Shown here: one piece after another, positions 52,606 to 60,080 of the stretch | Layout of the letters: each line of letters begins with the position of its first letter | Position numbering within the stretch: position 1 is the first letter of the stretch | Assembly: GCA_016191555.1 (NCBI GenBank) | Contig: JACPVX010000067.1 | Coordinates: forward strand, 1 to 64,000 | Length of the DNA: 64,000 bases | Source of the DNA: Bacteroidota bacterium | GTDB lineage: Bacteria; Bacteroidota; Bacteroidia; Cytophagales; Cyclobacteriaceae | Reading direction: 5' to 3' | The notes under the pieces: model-generated | Seen by the model: the letters and a program-made list of their open reading frames with translations, nothing else | The model's database searches: none | What the model was told of the DNA's origin: nothing | Position numbers and translations under genes: made by a program

Positions 52606-53614
52606 CTAAATGAAATAGTACCACCGTAGTGTTGTTGTCGAAATGAATATTCTTTTTCAGCAACGCAATGGCATCGCCAATTTTCTCCGCAGTCATTTCT
52701 TCCAATTTTAGCTGATCGCCCTTGCGAAGATATGTTTCGTTGATGATCGTGTCGCGCAGCACAGTATACCATAGTGGTTTTTCTTGTTTCAGATTCGTTT
52801 TGAGATTTTGGTAGTTCGTGTAGAGCACCTCGGAGAAACGTTCGTTGTGATACACCTGTGCCCAGGAATAGACCGGCAATACGACATCCAAATGTAAAGG
52901 ATAGGTGGGGCTATCCTGTAAATAGTTTTTCAATTCCGTCAAGTCCAATATGGAGTTCTTGCCGGGGTTTTCCAATGGATTCAACAGGTTGTAACACATC
53001 AGCGTAACTTTGTCAACCGGTGGAACACCCATTTTGTCGGGGTACTTAAAGGGATACAAGCGCAGCGTGCAACTGATTTGTTTTTTGGCGATTGTTTTCA
53101 GCTTCGTCAGGAAATAGAAATAATTGTCTTTTGATTTCAGCGTCCAGTCGCAGTCCATTTGAAACTCCTGTATGATCGTTCCTTCGCGAAACTTTTCGTT
53201 GGCATACTTCGTGATCAGAAAATTGATATTGTCCGCCAATATATCTAACTCTTCGTGCGGTGACTTTAGAAATACGACATTGCGCAAGTATACCGTAGGG
53301 ACAATCTCTTTGAATGTAAAGGTGTTGGAATACCCCTCCCACCATTCTGTTTTTGATTCCGGAAAATTTCCGCGCTCCGGACTGAAGTTTACTTCAAAGA
53401 ACTTTATATATAGTTTTTTGACACCCAGCGTATCGCACACAGCTCTCTCTTTATTTGTAAGAGGTGAGTTGCTCTTCCAATAATAAAAAGCGCGCTCTAC
53501 TTTTTCTACTTTTTGCTGTGAGCAGGAAGACAGTAGTACGCATGCCATGATGGCGAGCACACCTACTAAATGACCATATTGATAAAATTGTCGCTGTTGA
53601 TTTCGTTCCGTCAT
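52538..53614 (-). CDS. Lipoprotein partner of the TPR-like protein, unrecognised
   Basis: A 358-residue lipoprotein with lipobox LLSSC after a hydrophobic helix (VGVLAIMACVLL). The mature part shows TIM-barrel-like spacing (KLYIKFFEVNF, FQMDCDWTLKSKDNYFYFLTKLK, KVTLMCYNLLNPLENPGK, HLDVVLPVYSWAQVY), reminiscent of glycoside-hydrolase-like barrels, though no catalytic pair is certain. It overlaps the downstream TPR-like gene and should be co-expressed with it. Confidence 0.6.
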   Translation of the reverse strand: MTERNQQRQFYQYGHLVGVLAIMACVLLSSCSQQKVEKVERAFYYWKSNSPLTNKERAVCDTLGVKKLYIKFFEVNFSPERGNFPESKTEWWEGYSNTFTFKEIVPTVYLRNVVFLKSPHEELDILADNINFLITKYANEKFREGTIIQEFQMDCDWTLKSKDNYFYFLTKLKTIAKKQISCTLRLYPFKYPDKMGVPPVDKVTLMCYNLLNPLENPGKNSILDLTELKNYLQDSPTYPLHLDVVLPVYSWAQVYHNERFSEVLYTNYQNLKTNLKQEKPLWYTVLRDTIINETYLRKGDQLKLEEMTAEKIGDAIALLKKNIHFDNNTTVVLFHLDEEQLNQFTNAELASFYSDFSK

Positions 53615-53925
53615 GGGGTAGTGCTGTGTGTTTGCTTACTTGCTATCGGCCGGTAAAGTTGAACTATAAAAGTGCAATTTTCTCTTTCCAAACGCAAAAT
53701 TGCCGTGACCGGAATGAGGACTTGGAACTTGGTCAATAGGCATTGGTCAATAGGCAATAGGAGTATTGTCCTTATCGCTGGCTATAACGGTTTGGGGCTT
53801 TGCGTTCGGGCGGGTTTTGGAACACAAAAATTGTCAGCCAGCACTGAACTTGAATTGTAGCAGAAAGCTCCAAGTTTGCACATCACCCCGCCTGACGCAA
53901 AACCTGTGTCATAAGCCGCTTTTTT
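53615..53925. other. Intergenic region with attC-like inverted repeat
   Basis: The left part (53735-53762) contains microrepeats of GGTCAATAGGCA type. From 53781 the sequence GCTATAACGGTTTGG continues GCTTTGCGTTCGGGCGGG, and at 53886-53919 the other arm reads CCCGCCTGACGC, then AAAACCTGTGTCATAAGC. The two arms are imperfect inverted copies (GGxTTTGCGT...GGCGGG against CCCGCC...ACGCAAAxCC) separated by ~70 bases. Poly-T follows directly to the fic stop. Confidence 0.55.
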
Positions 53926-54534
53926 CTATTTTTTATTCATGTTAATTAATTCAAAAATTAACTCAGCCAAAGTATTTACGTCACTTTCAATTGTACCTTT
54001 CATATATCGTTCGTAAGTACTTCTGTTGTCTGGCGGGTTGAGATTAAGTGTCAGGCCTTTTTCTAAAGCCAAAAGTCTTAAAAATTCTCTCTGTGTTCTT
54101 CCGTTTCCTTCTCGAAACGGGTGTAGGTAGTTGGCGTTATCTAATATTTCCGCCAGTTTCTCAGCAAGGAGCTTTTTATTGTCTTTAGGTATTTTCTTGA
54201 ACTCTACGATTAATTGGTCTATGTATCTAAATCCGTTGTCAAAGTTTGAAATTGGGAAGAATTGTTTGCCGTCTTTACTAATTTCAACTTTACGCACTTT
54301 GCCGGCCCATTCGTAAATGTCTTGAAATAAATGTCTATGGATTTCAAAAAAGCTGTTGATACTCTTAATTTTTATTGGTTGTTGGTAAAGTTCTTGAAGT
54401 CGTTTTGTTACCGCACCGCTTTCAACAAAGAGCAATACATCAGGGTCGGTAATGTTTTGAATATTTTTTAAAAGACCTGTCTTTGAGTCTATGTAGGTGA
54501 AGACAGGGTCTATGTATTTGTAAGAATTAGACAT
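53926..54534 (-). CDS. Fic-family AMP-transferase toxin
   Basis: A 202-residue Fic-fold enzyme; start at 54534 (MSNSYKYID), eight bases inside the antitoxin end. The active-site loop is HPFREGNGRTQR at 138-149 with His138, fully canonical. There is no internal inhibitory helix, so this is a class I Fic protein controlled by a separate antitoxin. It would transfer AMP from ATP to target proteins such as topoisomerases (family knowledge). Confidence 0.93.
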   Translation of the reverse strand: MSNSYKYIDPVFTYIDSKTGLLKNIQNITDPDVLLFVESGAVTKRLQELYQQPIKIKSINSFFEIHRHLFQDIYEWAGKVRKVEISKDGKQFFPISNFDNGFRYIDQLIVEFKKIPKDNKKLLAEKLAEILDNANYLHPFREGNGRTQREFLRLLALEKGLTLNLNPPDNRSTYERYMKGTIESDVNTLAELIFELINMNKK

Positions 54535-54748
54535 AGGCTTTTTCTTTAGCGAATGCCACAAGTTCAGTTAGTGATATTTTACCGGTTACATAGTCCCTTA
54601 TGATTTCAATACCTTTTGGTGTCGGTATAAATCCTTCAAACATATTACTCCCCAGAGCGTTTGCAGTGCTTTCTAATGTTTTCAAGTCTGAAAATTTAAC
54701 CCCCATTATTGTGAGATTTTTTCGGTCTATTTCTATCGTGTTGAACAT
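54527..54748 (-). CDS. Fic antitoxin (VbhA-like)
   Basis: A 73-residue protein immediately upstream of the Fic gene and overlapping it by 8 bp. It carries the inhibitory motif (S/T)xxxE(G/N) as Ser34-NMF-Glu38-Gly39, which blocks ATP positioning in the Fic pocket. The C-terminal GIEIIRDYVTGKISLTELVAFA resembles the VbhA-type helix pair. Function inferred from motif and location. Confidence 0.85.
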   Translation of the reverse strand: MFNTIEIDRKNLTIMGVKFSDLKTLESTANALGSNMFEGFIPTPKGIEIIRDYVTGKISLTELVAFAKEKAYV

Positions 54749-54822
54749 ATTTTTCGTGTCATAGATACTTTCAAATTTACAAATATTTAGGTTAAATCGC
54801 TCTTTTTCTGTCGCTCTAAAAT

Positions 54823-54855
54823 GGCTGATAACGTTTAGCTATTTGCAGTTGCCGG
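54823..54855. repeat. Second attC-like half site, upstream of the antitoxin
   Basis: GGCTGATAACGTTTAGC continuing TATTTGCAGTTGCCGG aligns with the left arm of the 53781 element (ATAACGxTTTxG...TTTGCxGTT...CGG). No matching right arm was seen nearby, so the site is degenerate or incomplete. Confidence 0.45.
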
Positions 54856-54918
54856 AATAGGAGGGCTTAACTATTGATTAAGAAGACTGACGATAGATTT
54901 ACCACCATCTTTATTTGG

Positions 54919-55566
54919 TTAAAATCGATGATCTCTCACCGTTTGAATTACATATAGTTGTTTTTCTAAATGGCTTGTTGTTATTTCTTTCTTCCAATTT
55001 GTTTTATTCTTGATGAATTCCATCCAATTTGGTTGATGACGGTCGAAGTGGTGGGTGCCATTTAACTTATCGAGATAAAGAATGGCCTCCATGGCACTCT
55101 TCTGATCAAACCATAAATCTGGCTTTTGTAAGTAGTAGTCGAGGTATAAGTTGATGTATTCTACGCATTTCGGCAGATTAAAAGATGCAAGCACATGGCA
55201 ATAAGTATCACCGGCATAACATACTTCACTTTTTAATAGATGTGTTCCAATGACATCTATTAATTGTATTTGATTGGTAATGGCAGCAAAGAATGCGCCT
55301 GTTTGGCGGGTGCGCCAATTGAAGTCTCCCAGATTTTTTTGAATGACATCGATAGTAATTTCTTTTTTTATGGAGATTAACCGATCAATCCATTCCTGAT
55401 CGGTTTGGCCAATCATCCTATAATAAGGAGACACCCATGTAGTGAGAAACTCTTGGGATAACTCAACATCATTCTTAAAAGATTTTAGATCTTCAAAAGG
55501 AGACGAGTGGCGCACAGTGGCTCCAGCGGAATGTAATCTAATGGCTTCGATTTCATGCTTATCCAT
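54919..55566 (-). CDS. DUF6000 family protein
   Basis: A 215-residue soluble protein. The segment WRTRQTGAFFAAITNQIQLIDVIGTHLL, then EVCYAGDTYCHVLASF and YINLYLDYYLQKPDLWFDQ, matches the DUF6000 signature (WRTR..GA.F and CYAG..YC). The function of that family is unknown. Its start lies next to copy 2 of the dispersed hairpin repeat. Part of the accessory region. Confidence 0.75.
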   Translation of the reverse strand: MDKHEIEAIRLHSAGATVRHSSPFEDLKSFKNDVELSQEFLTTWVSPYYRMIGQTDQEWIDRLISIKKEITIDVIQKNLGDFNWRTRQTGAFFAAITNQIQLIDVIGTHLLKSEVCYAGDTYCHVLASFNLPKCVEYINLYLDYYLQKPDLWFDQKSAMEAILYLDKLNGTHHFDRHQPNWMEFIKNKTNWKKEITTSHLEKQLYVIQTVRDHRF

Positions 55567-55592
55567 ATCATGTTTTGATAAGTTAATAACCT

Positions 55593-55633
55593 CAATATAT
55601 TAAGATGATCCTTAGCCGCAAACTAAGGGTAGC
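55593..55633. repeat. Dispersed hairpin repeat, copy 2
   Basis: CCTTAGCCGCAAACTAAGG, a 5- to 6-bp stem (CCTTAG/CTAAGG), in the same AT-rich surround (ATATTAAGATGAT) as copy 1. It sits 27 bp before the start of the DUF6000 gene. Later, at 55699-55730, a GC-rich CGAGGCGGAGA/TCCGC hairpin occurs, related to GAGGCGGAGAAATAAA at 45950. Confidence 0.6.
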
Positions 55634-55743
55634 ATTGAACAAGCTATGCTGAATTAGAAGATGTCGACATAGCTTTATTAAGAGTAGACGAGTAGCCGCA
55701 GAGCCCCGAGGCGGAGACTCCGCGGAGAAATAAAAACCAGGTC

Positions 55744-56700
55744 TTAATTATAAGTTTGCATTTTCCAGTCAATAATATTTCTCTCGTTTATGTCGATTGC
55801 TACTCCGACTAAAATTATTTTCTTCTTTGATAAAAGATATTTCTGATAATACTTTTTCTCTTTAATTTGGTTTATAGCTATAGCGCTATCATTTTGCTTC
55901 AACTCAAATATATGCAAGTAATTATCACTCTCAACAACAGAATCAATACGCCCAAAATTAGTCTGTACCTCAGCTGAAATGTTAAAATCAAGGAGGGTCA
56001 ACAATAAATGAATATGGCTATGAAAATACCCCTCTGTGATCTTCATATCGTAAGACATATTGGCAAAAACACTTTGAATTATTTTAAAAAACGTGTCTAA
56101 ATCGTTAATTGCTAATGATTCTTTTAAGGCTGAAAGATTTTCAAATTTAATCGGAAGTAAGCTGGTTTTTTCTGATTCATAAGGTCCATCTATTTTAATA
56201 TATTCATCTTTGAGATGTTCAAATAAATTGATTAAAGCTCTTTGCTTTCCTAGTTCTCTAGCAATTTCGTCTTCGCTAGCTAAGTTTTCGAAAGGTGATC
56301 CAATTTTAATTTTACCTCTTATGCTTACCTGCTTAAGACCGTATGGTATGCCAAAGAGTTTTTTCTTTTGAATTGACACATCATTCTTATAGCTAATCGG
56401 CCATTCATCATCTTTTATTCTATTTTGACTTATCAGATTGGGTATTGAGTGAATTATCTCAACCACAGAAAAACCCAGCTTGTAGCTGTGGTTAAAGTAA
56501 TGTATAATCTCTTTATCAAGGTCAGATGTACTACTAAATGAAAGTAATAAACCTATGATATTGAGTCCGGTTTCAATTGCGTATTTTTTATCTCTAGCAT
56601 TCTGATAGTAGTTGTATGCGATTTTATAATACTCATCATATTCCTCTTTATAACTTGCATCGTAAATATCTAGAAGATCTTGGTCGTTCATGAATCGCAA
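55744..56700 (-). CDS. PD-(D/E)XK nuclease-fold protein
   Basis: A 318-residue protein. The C-terminal ~115 residues carry a PD-(D/E)XK core: Glu223 in EGYFHS, Asp253 in RIDSVV, and Glu266-x-Lys268 in IFELKQ with Gln278, matching the PDDEXK_9 type usually found at the end of AAA-ATPase-like proteins. Here that ATPase part is absent and replaced by a helical N-terminal region (about 1-200) with no Walker motif. It follows the NACHT gene on the same strand, 136 bp away. AT-rich. A nuclease effector partner is my inference. Confidence 0.8.
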   Translation of the reverse strand: MRFMNDQDLLDIYDASYKEEYDEYYKIAYNYYQNARDKKYAIETGLNIIGLLLSFSSTSDLDKEIIHYFNHSYKLGFSVVEIIHSIPNLISQNRIKDDEWPISYKNDVSIQKKKLFGIPYGLKQVSIRGKIKIGSPFENLASEDEIARELGKQRALINLFEHLKDEYIKIDGPYESEKTSLLPIKFENLSALKESLAINDLDTFFKIIQSVFANMSYDMKITEGYFHSHIHLLLTLLDFNISAEVQTNFGRIDSVVESDNYLHIFELKQNDSAIAINQIKEKKYYQKYLLSKKKIILVGVAIDINERNIIDWKMQTYN

Positions 56701-56783
56701 GTAGTTTTAATCTCAAGTTTTATTTTACTAGTTTCGTTGACAACAAATTGCAATAATTTTCCATTATTAATTCAAAATCTAAA

Positions 56784-56810
56784 GTATAATCCTTAGCCGC
56801 GACTAAGGAT
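56784..56810. repeat. Dispersed hairpin repeat, copy 3
   Basis: ATCCTTAG, CCGCG, CTAAGGAT: an 8-bp perfect stem with a short loop between the NACHT and nuclease genes. It shares the CCTTAGCCGC core of copies 1 and 2. As a hairpin it may attenuate transcription between the two genes, but it lacks a clear T tract. Confidence 0.6.
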
Positions 56811-56836
56811 ATCAGGGGATAGCTGGTGTTAACAAA

Positions 56837-58804
56837 CTATATGTCCTTGAAATTATCAGCTTTATTCTCTTCTCTAATGTCCATATTTATTTGAGCTAGT
56901 TCTTTAGTGGCTTCACTAAAATCTAAAACTACTAGTGCATTTCCACCGTGAATTTGAACAACAAATGATAAGAGGTCATTGACTTTTTTGAAATTTGTTT
57001 TTTTATTTACTATCGAGTTGGCCTTATCGTTTATTTGCCAAATCTCATCGGGGCCAATACTTAAAGAAACAACATCACCTGCTTGGCGATTATATTTGGT
57101 TGAAATATAAGCTAACTCTTTAGTAGCCAAAAATTCTATTAGCCTTCGTTTAAAGCTATACGTAGTAATTACCATTACATTGTGTAAAGCGAAGATCATT
57201 GGTTTTTTGTCCTTCCATTTTATTTCCCTTGTAAACTTTTCTAAATTTTTTAAATCTTCGAAAATGGCCTTCGTTTTAGTTGAACGATGAGATGCTATTA
57301 CAGCTTCAACTTCAAACGTCTTTGCTTTACGTTCGGCTATTAGCTCCTCGTTAATTCCAGTGATGTATTTGTATGAGCTTTTGAAATATTTTACGTAATC
57401 CTCAAGCAGCGCCTTGACAATTATTTTTCTAAAGGTTTTATAGTCTAATTCAAAGAATAGCTCAAGAATGTTCAAAAATCCGTCTCTTTCGGATTTGTAA
57501 ATTCTTTCGATGATTTCATCCTTCTTACTCACAAATGCTATGAATTCAGCTGCAAAATAATCTTGAAGTGATTTGTGCGCCCACTTAATTTTAGACCCAT
57601 CTCTTTGGAAAAGAGGTACTGCCGAAAGTAAATCGTCTAAAAAATCAGTGGTTTGAAAATCTACTCCGGGGCATTTTCCTTTCGCTTTATTAATATATTC
57701 GAGAATTTCGGACTCCGAATACACAATTGTACCAACTATAGAAGTGTCAAATGCCAACTGCCTTAAAATAATCTTAAATAGCTGTATATCAAGTTTTGAT
57801 TTTTTTTGTCTCGTCCATCCATCTTTTGATAAATCGTGCCTTTTGTAAAGTGCTGAATATATTTCTTCGTAGAATGTAACTTTCTTAGAGGGAATGTCTT
57901 TGCTATATGCATATGTACTATAGATCAACGAGACCAGAAATGGGTTACCTAAAAGTTCCTTAGTCTGATTGAAATTAGCTTTTATATCTCTAACTAATTT
58001 ATCAGCAATTTTAGCTGGACAGATTGAGTCATATTTATTTATTAGTTCAAATGCCTCCTTGTCTTTAAGGGGCACTATATTGAATAATTGGAAGTCCCCA
58101 AATGAAGCAAGTGCGCCTTCTGGTCTTGAGGTAAGGATAAAATTATTTAAAGGAGCTTTCCCGATAAAATCCCTTAAGTCTTTTATTATTAGCTCCTGAT
58201 TTTTTAATTGAATTTCATCAAACCCATCTAATAGAATTGTGAATTGACCTAGTTCAAGAAACTTTAGAATTAAATCCTTATCAAATGATTTATCAATAGG
58301 ATTTATTTGGATGTGAATTTCATCTAATACTGTGTTGGTTTCTTTTAAGTTTCTTAGCTCTACTAGAATTGGTATACTATGATTGGTTTGGATAAGCCTT
58401 GTGCCAAGCCATTTCATTACAGTTGATTTACCCATCCCAGCGGAATCAGAAATCAAGATCTTCTTATAGGCCTTGATGAAATCAAAATTTTTTGATTCAA
58501 TTCGGTATGATGCACTGTCCTTGCTTGATTGAATTGTTAATGGATAGTATATCTCGCTAATCTTAACTTGCTGATTTTGAAAAATGAGAACGTTAATGTT
58601 TTGACACCGATCATAGGTTCGAGCAATGAACTCTTCGAATTTGTTCTCGAAGTGGTTGTCGATCACTCCATTGGTTATCTCTTGTTTCTTAAGCCATTTT
58701 GACAACTGATCTATTTTTGGCTTAATTAAAGTTGAAATTAGAGGATCGATGAATGGTTTAGCAATTGTTACCAAATCCTTAATTTCTGTCATATTAATGT
58801 CCAT
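56837..58804 (-). CDS. NACHT-domain NTPase, candidate antiphage NLR-like protein
   Basis: Start at 58804 (ATG; MDINMTEIKD), 655 residues; a TTG eight codons upstream is less likely. N-terminal ~110 residues are helical with no recognisable effector domain. The NACHT core shows Walker A SAGMGKST (about 121-128), Walker B LLDGFDE (about 191-197), LTSRP (224-228) and the winged-helix end HKSLQDYFAA (410-419). The C-terminal ~235 residues form a compact domain without leucine-rich repeats, resembling bacterial NACHT proteins that sense phage and cause abortive infection. It lies between long hairpins and next to a nuclease-fold gene. Confidence 0.85.
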   Translation of the reverse strand: MDINMTEIKDLVTIAKPFIDPLISTLIKPKIDQLSKWLKKQEITNGVIDNHFENKFEEFIARTYDRCQNINVLIFQNQQVKISEIYYPLTIQSSKDSASYRIESKNFDFIKAYKKILISDSAGMGKSTVMKWLGTRLIQTNHSIPILVELRNLKETNTVLDEIHIQINPIDKSFDKDLILKFLELGQFTILLDGFDEIQLKNQELIIKDLRDFIGKAPLNNFILTSRPEGALASFGDFQLFNIVPLKDKEAFELINKYDSICPAKIADKLVRDIKANFNQTKELLGNPFLVSLIYSTYAYSKDIPSKKVTFYEEIYSALYKRHDLSKDGWTRQKKSKLDIQLFKIILRQLAFDTSIVGTIVYSESEILEYINKAKGKCPGVDFQTTDFLDDLLSAVPLFQRDGSKIKWAHKSLQDYFAAEFIAFVSKKDEIIERIYKSERDGFLNILELFFELDYKTFRKIIVKALLEDYVKYFKSSYKYITGINEELIAERKAKTFEVEAVIASHRSTKTKAIFEDLKNLEKFTREIKWKDKKPMIFALHNVMVITTYSFKRRLIEFLATKELAYISTKYNRQAGDVVSLSIGPDEIWQINDKANSIVNKKTNFKKVNDLLSFVVQIHGGNALVVLDFSEATKELAQINMDIREENKADNFKDI

Positions 58805-58913
58805 AGCAAGTTTTTTGAATTCGTACAAAAATTTATGTAAGGCAAGATGTAATTTATATGCATAAATATTAGTTCACCAAATCTCACCCTTCTTTCTCAC
58901 ACCTCCAAAAATA

Positions 58914-58963
58914 TTCTTGTCGTAAAATCTCTACAAAACCGTGTAGAGATTTCATGACAAGAA
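58914..58963. repeat. Long hairpin upstream of the NACHT gene
   Basis: TTCTTGTC and GACAAGAA enclose AAATCTCTAC and GTAGAGATTT; the stem is about 20 bp with one mismatch and an 8-base loop. It resembles the GTAGAGAC-type palindromic repeats common in Bacteroidota and cyanobacteria. It lies 109 bp upstream of the NACHT start; there is a modest T run on the minus strand side. Confidence 0.7.
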
Positions 58964-59149
58964 AGTCTGAAATATTGTTAGCTTTAGCGCGAGGGCTTGA
59001 TTTGAGTAGTAAGATGTGAGATTAGAGATGTAATAACGTAGGCTTGTGGCTTGGTCAACAGTCAGGTAACACTCAATCAACAAGCCGGCTGATCTACAAG
59101 ACTACTTCCAATTTCAGAATGGCTACGATGATGCAAAAAACAGACTGGT
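58964..59149. other. Intergenic sequence, possible gene remnant
   Basis: No gene with a plausible start is visible. A 36-codon open stretch on + at about 59074-59184 reads NKPADLQDYFQFQNGYDDAK and similar, protein-like but with no start codon and running into the repeat array, so it may be a decayed gene end. Nothing else seen. Confidence 0.4.
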
Positions 59150-59401
59150 GTTAGAAATTATCTTCAGGCTGTTAGAAAATATCTTAACCGGGTAAGAAAA
59201 TAACTGAGTTAATTAAAAAAATAACTCAGTCGTGTGAGAAAATAACTGAGTTGAGTGAGAAAATAACTGAGCCGAGTGAGAAAATATCTGAGTTGAGTGA
59301 GAAAATATCTGAGTTGAGTGAGAAAATATCTGAGTTGAGTGAGAAAATAACTGAGCCGAGTGAGAAAATATCTGAGTTGAGTGAGAAAATATCTGAATGG
59401 A
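59150..59401. repeat. Tandem array, 12 x 21 bp, EKISELS-type
   Basis: Exactly twelve 21-bp units without indels (252 bp). The central units are nearly identical: GTGAGAAAATA, then TCTGAGTTGA or ACTGAGCCGA; those at the left edge are divergent. In one + frame each unit reads as a heptad EKISELS or EKITEPS. The run of AAAA recurs at the same face every two helical turns. No start codon, so no protein is called. It sits between the hypothetical gene at 59586 and the NACHT gene. Confidence 0.85.
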
Positions 59402-59526
59402 TAGAGCTCAGATCTTGAACATCAGTGAAAGAAGATAGGTAGAGATGACTGAAGGGCGTGTGGGTAGGTGCATGAACTGGAATGGAATTGATCCGGGAGG
59501 GGATCATCTTCGGTAGAAATAAAAGC

Positions 59527-59561
59527 AGTACACGAATTCCTCCTGGAGGAATTCGTGTACT
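59527..59561 (-). terminator. Near-perfect 35-base palindrome, terminator of the 59586 gene
   Basis: AGTACACGAATTCCTCC and GGAGGAATTCGTGTACT are exact complements with one central base. It lies 25 bp past the stop of the minus-strand gene, followed on that strand by GCTTTTATTT. Confidence 0.8.
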
Positions 59562-59585
59562 TTAGTCCAGGCACTGCCAAAATGC

Positions 59586-60080
59586 TTATGCGGCCATATC
59601 AGTGTTCTTGGACTGCTTCTTTTTAGAAGCTTTTTTGCCCTGATTTTTAAATCGCTGCCTCAGCTCGGCATACACGCTCTCTAAACCGGGCGTGGTTTTA
59701 GAGGCAGAGTGCACCATTTTGTATACAACGAGGCTGGCGTTCATCGACTCTGCGCCCACCGCCATGTGGGTGCTTTCGATTTTCTCGTTGAGCGAATTGA
59801 TTAACAATTTAATCTCGTTCAACGATTTGTAGAGCGCAGTGTCTTTCGCGTATTCTACCTTGTCAAACACCGGAGGTAAAATATTAGGAAAGTTAACCGA
59901 GGCGTTGTGCGCCTCTTGCACAAAATCGATGCTCTTCGGCCCGACTTTGGTCAATGCCCTTCGCTCTTGCTTACTCAGCGAGATGAGAAAGGGTACCTGT
60001 GCACCAATTGCAACGATGGCTGCTTTCACAGCATCGATGTTGGCTTGGGTAAGGGTTGCGGAAATTGAAGTCTTGTTCAT
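59586..60080 (-). CDS. Helical hypothetical protein with basic tail
   Basis: A 164-residue soluble, mostly helical protein. A central EIKLLINSLNEKIESTHMAVG helix pair and a lysine-rich C-terminus (KNQGKKASKKKQSKNTD) are its main features; the tail could bind nucleic acid. No family recognised. It has its own promoter-like element and terminator, so it is transcribed alone. Confidence 0.7.
   Translation of the reverse strand: MNKTSISATLTQANIDAVKAAIVAIGAQVPFLISLSKQERRALTKVGPKSIDFVQEAHNASVNFPNILPPVFDKVEYAKDTALYKSLNEIKLLINSLNEKIESTHMAVGAESMNASLVVYKMVHSASKTTPGLESVYAELRQRFKNQGKKASKKKQSKNTDMAA

Noticed and set aside
53739-53930. Small gene in the attC-like region
   Set aside because: No plausible start, ribosome-binding site or conserved frame; the structure is a nucleic-acid inverted repeat instead.
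55744-56300. AAA-ATPase part of the nuclease-fold protein
   Set aside because: The N-terminal region has no Walker A or B motif, so it is not the full AAA-like/PDDEXK_9 protein and no frame on the same strand supplies the missing part.
59150-59401. CRISPR array or protein-coding coiled-coil gene
   Set aside because: No spacers, and no start codon in the heptad frame; the repeats change frame relative to the left-hand open stretch.
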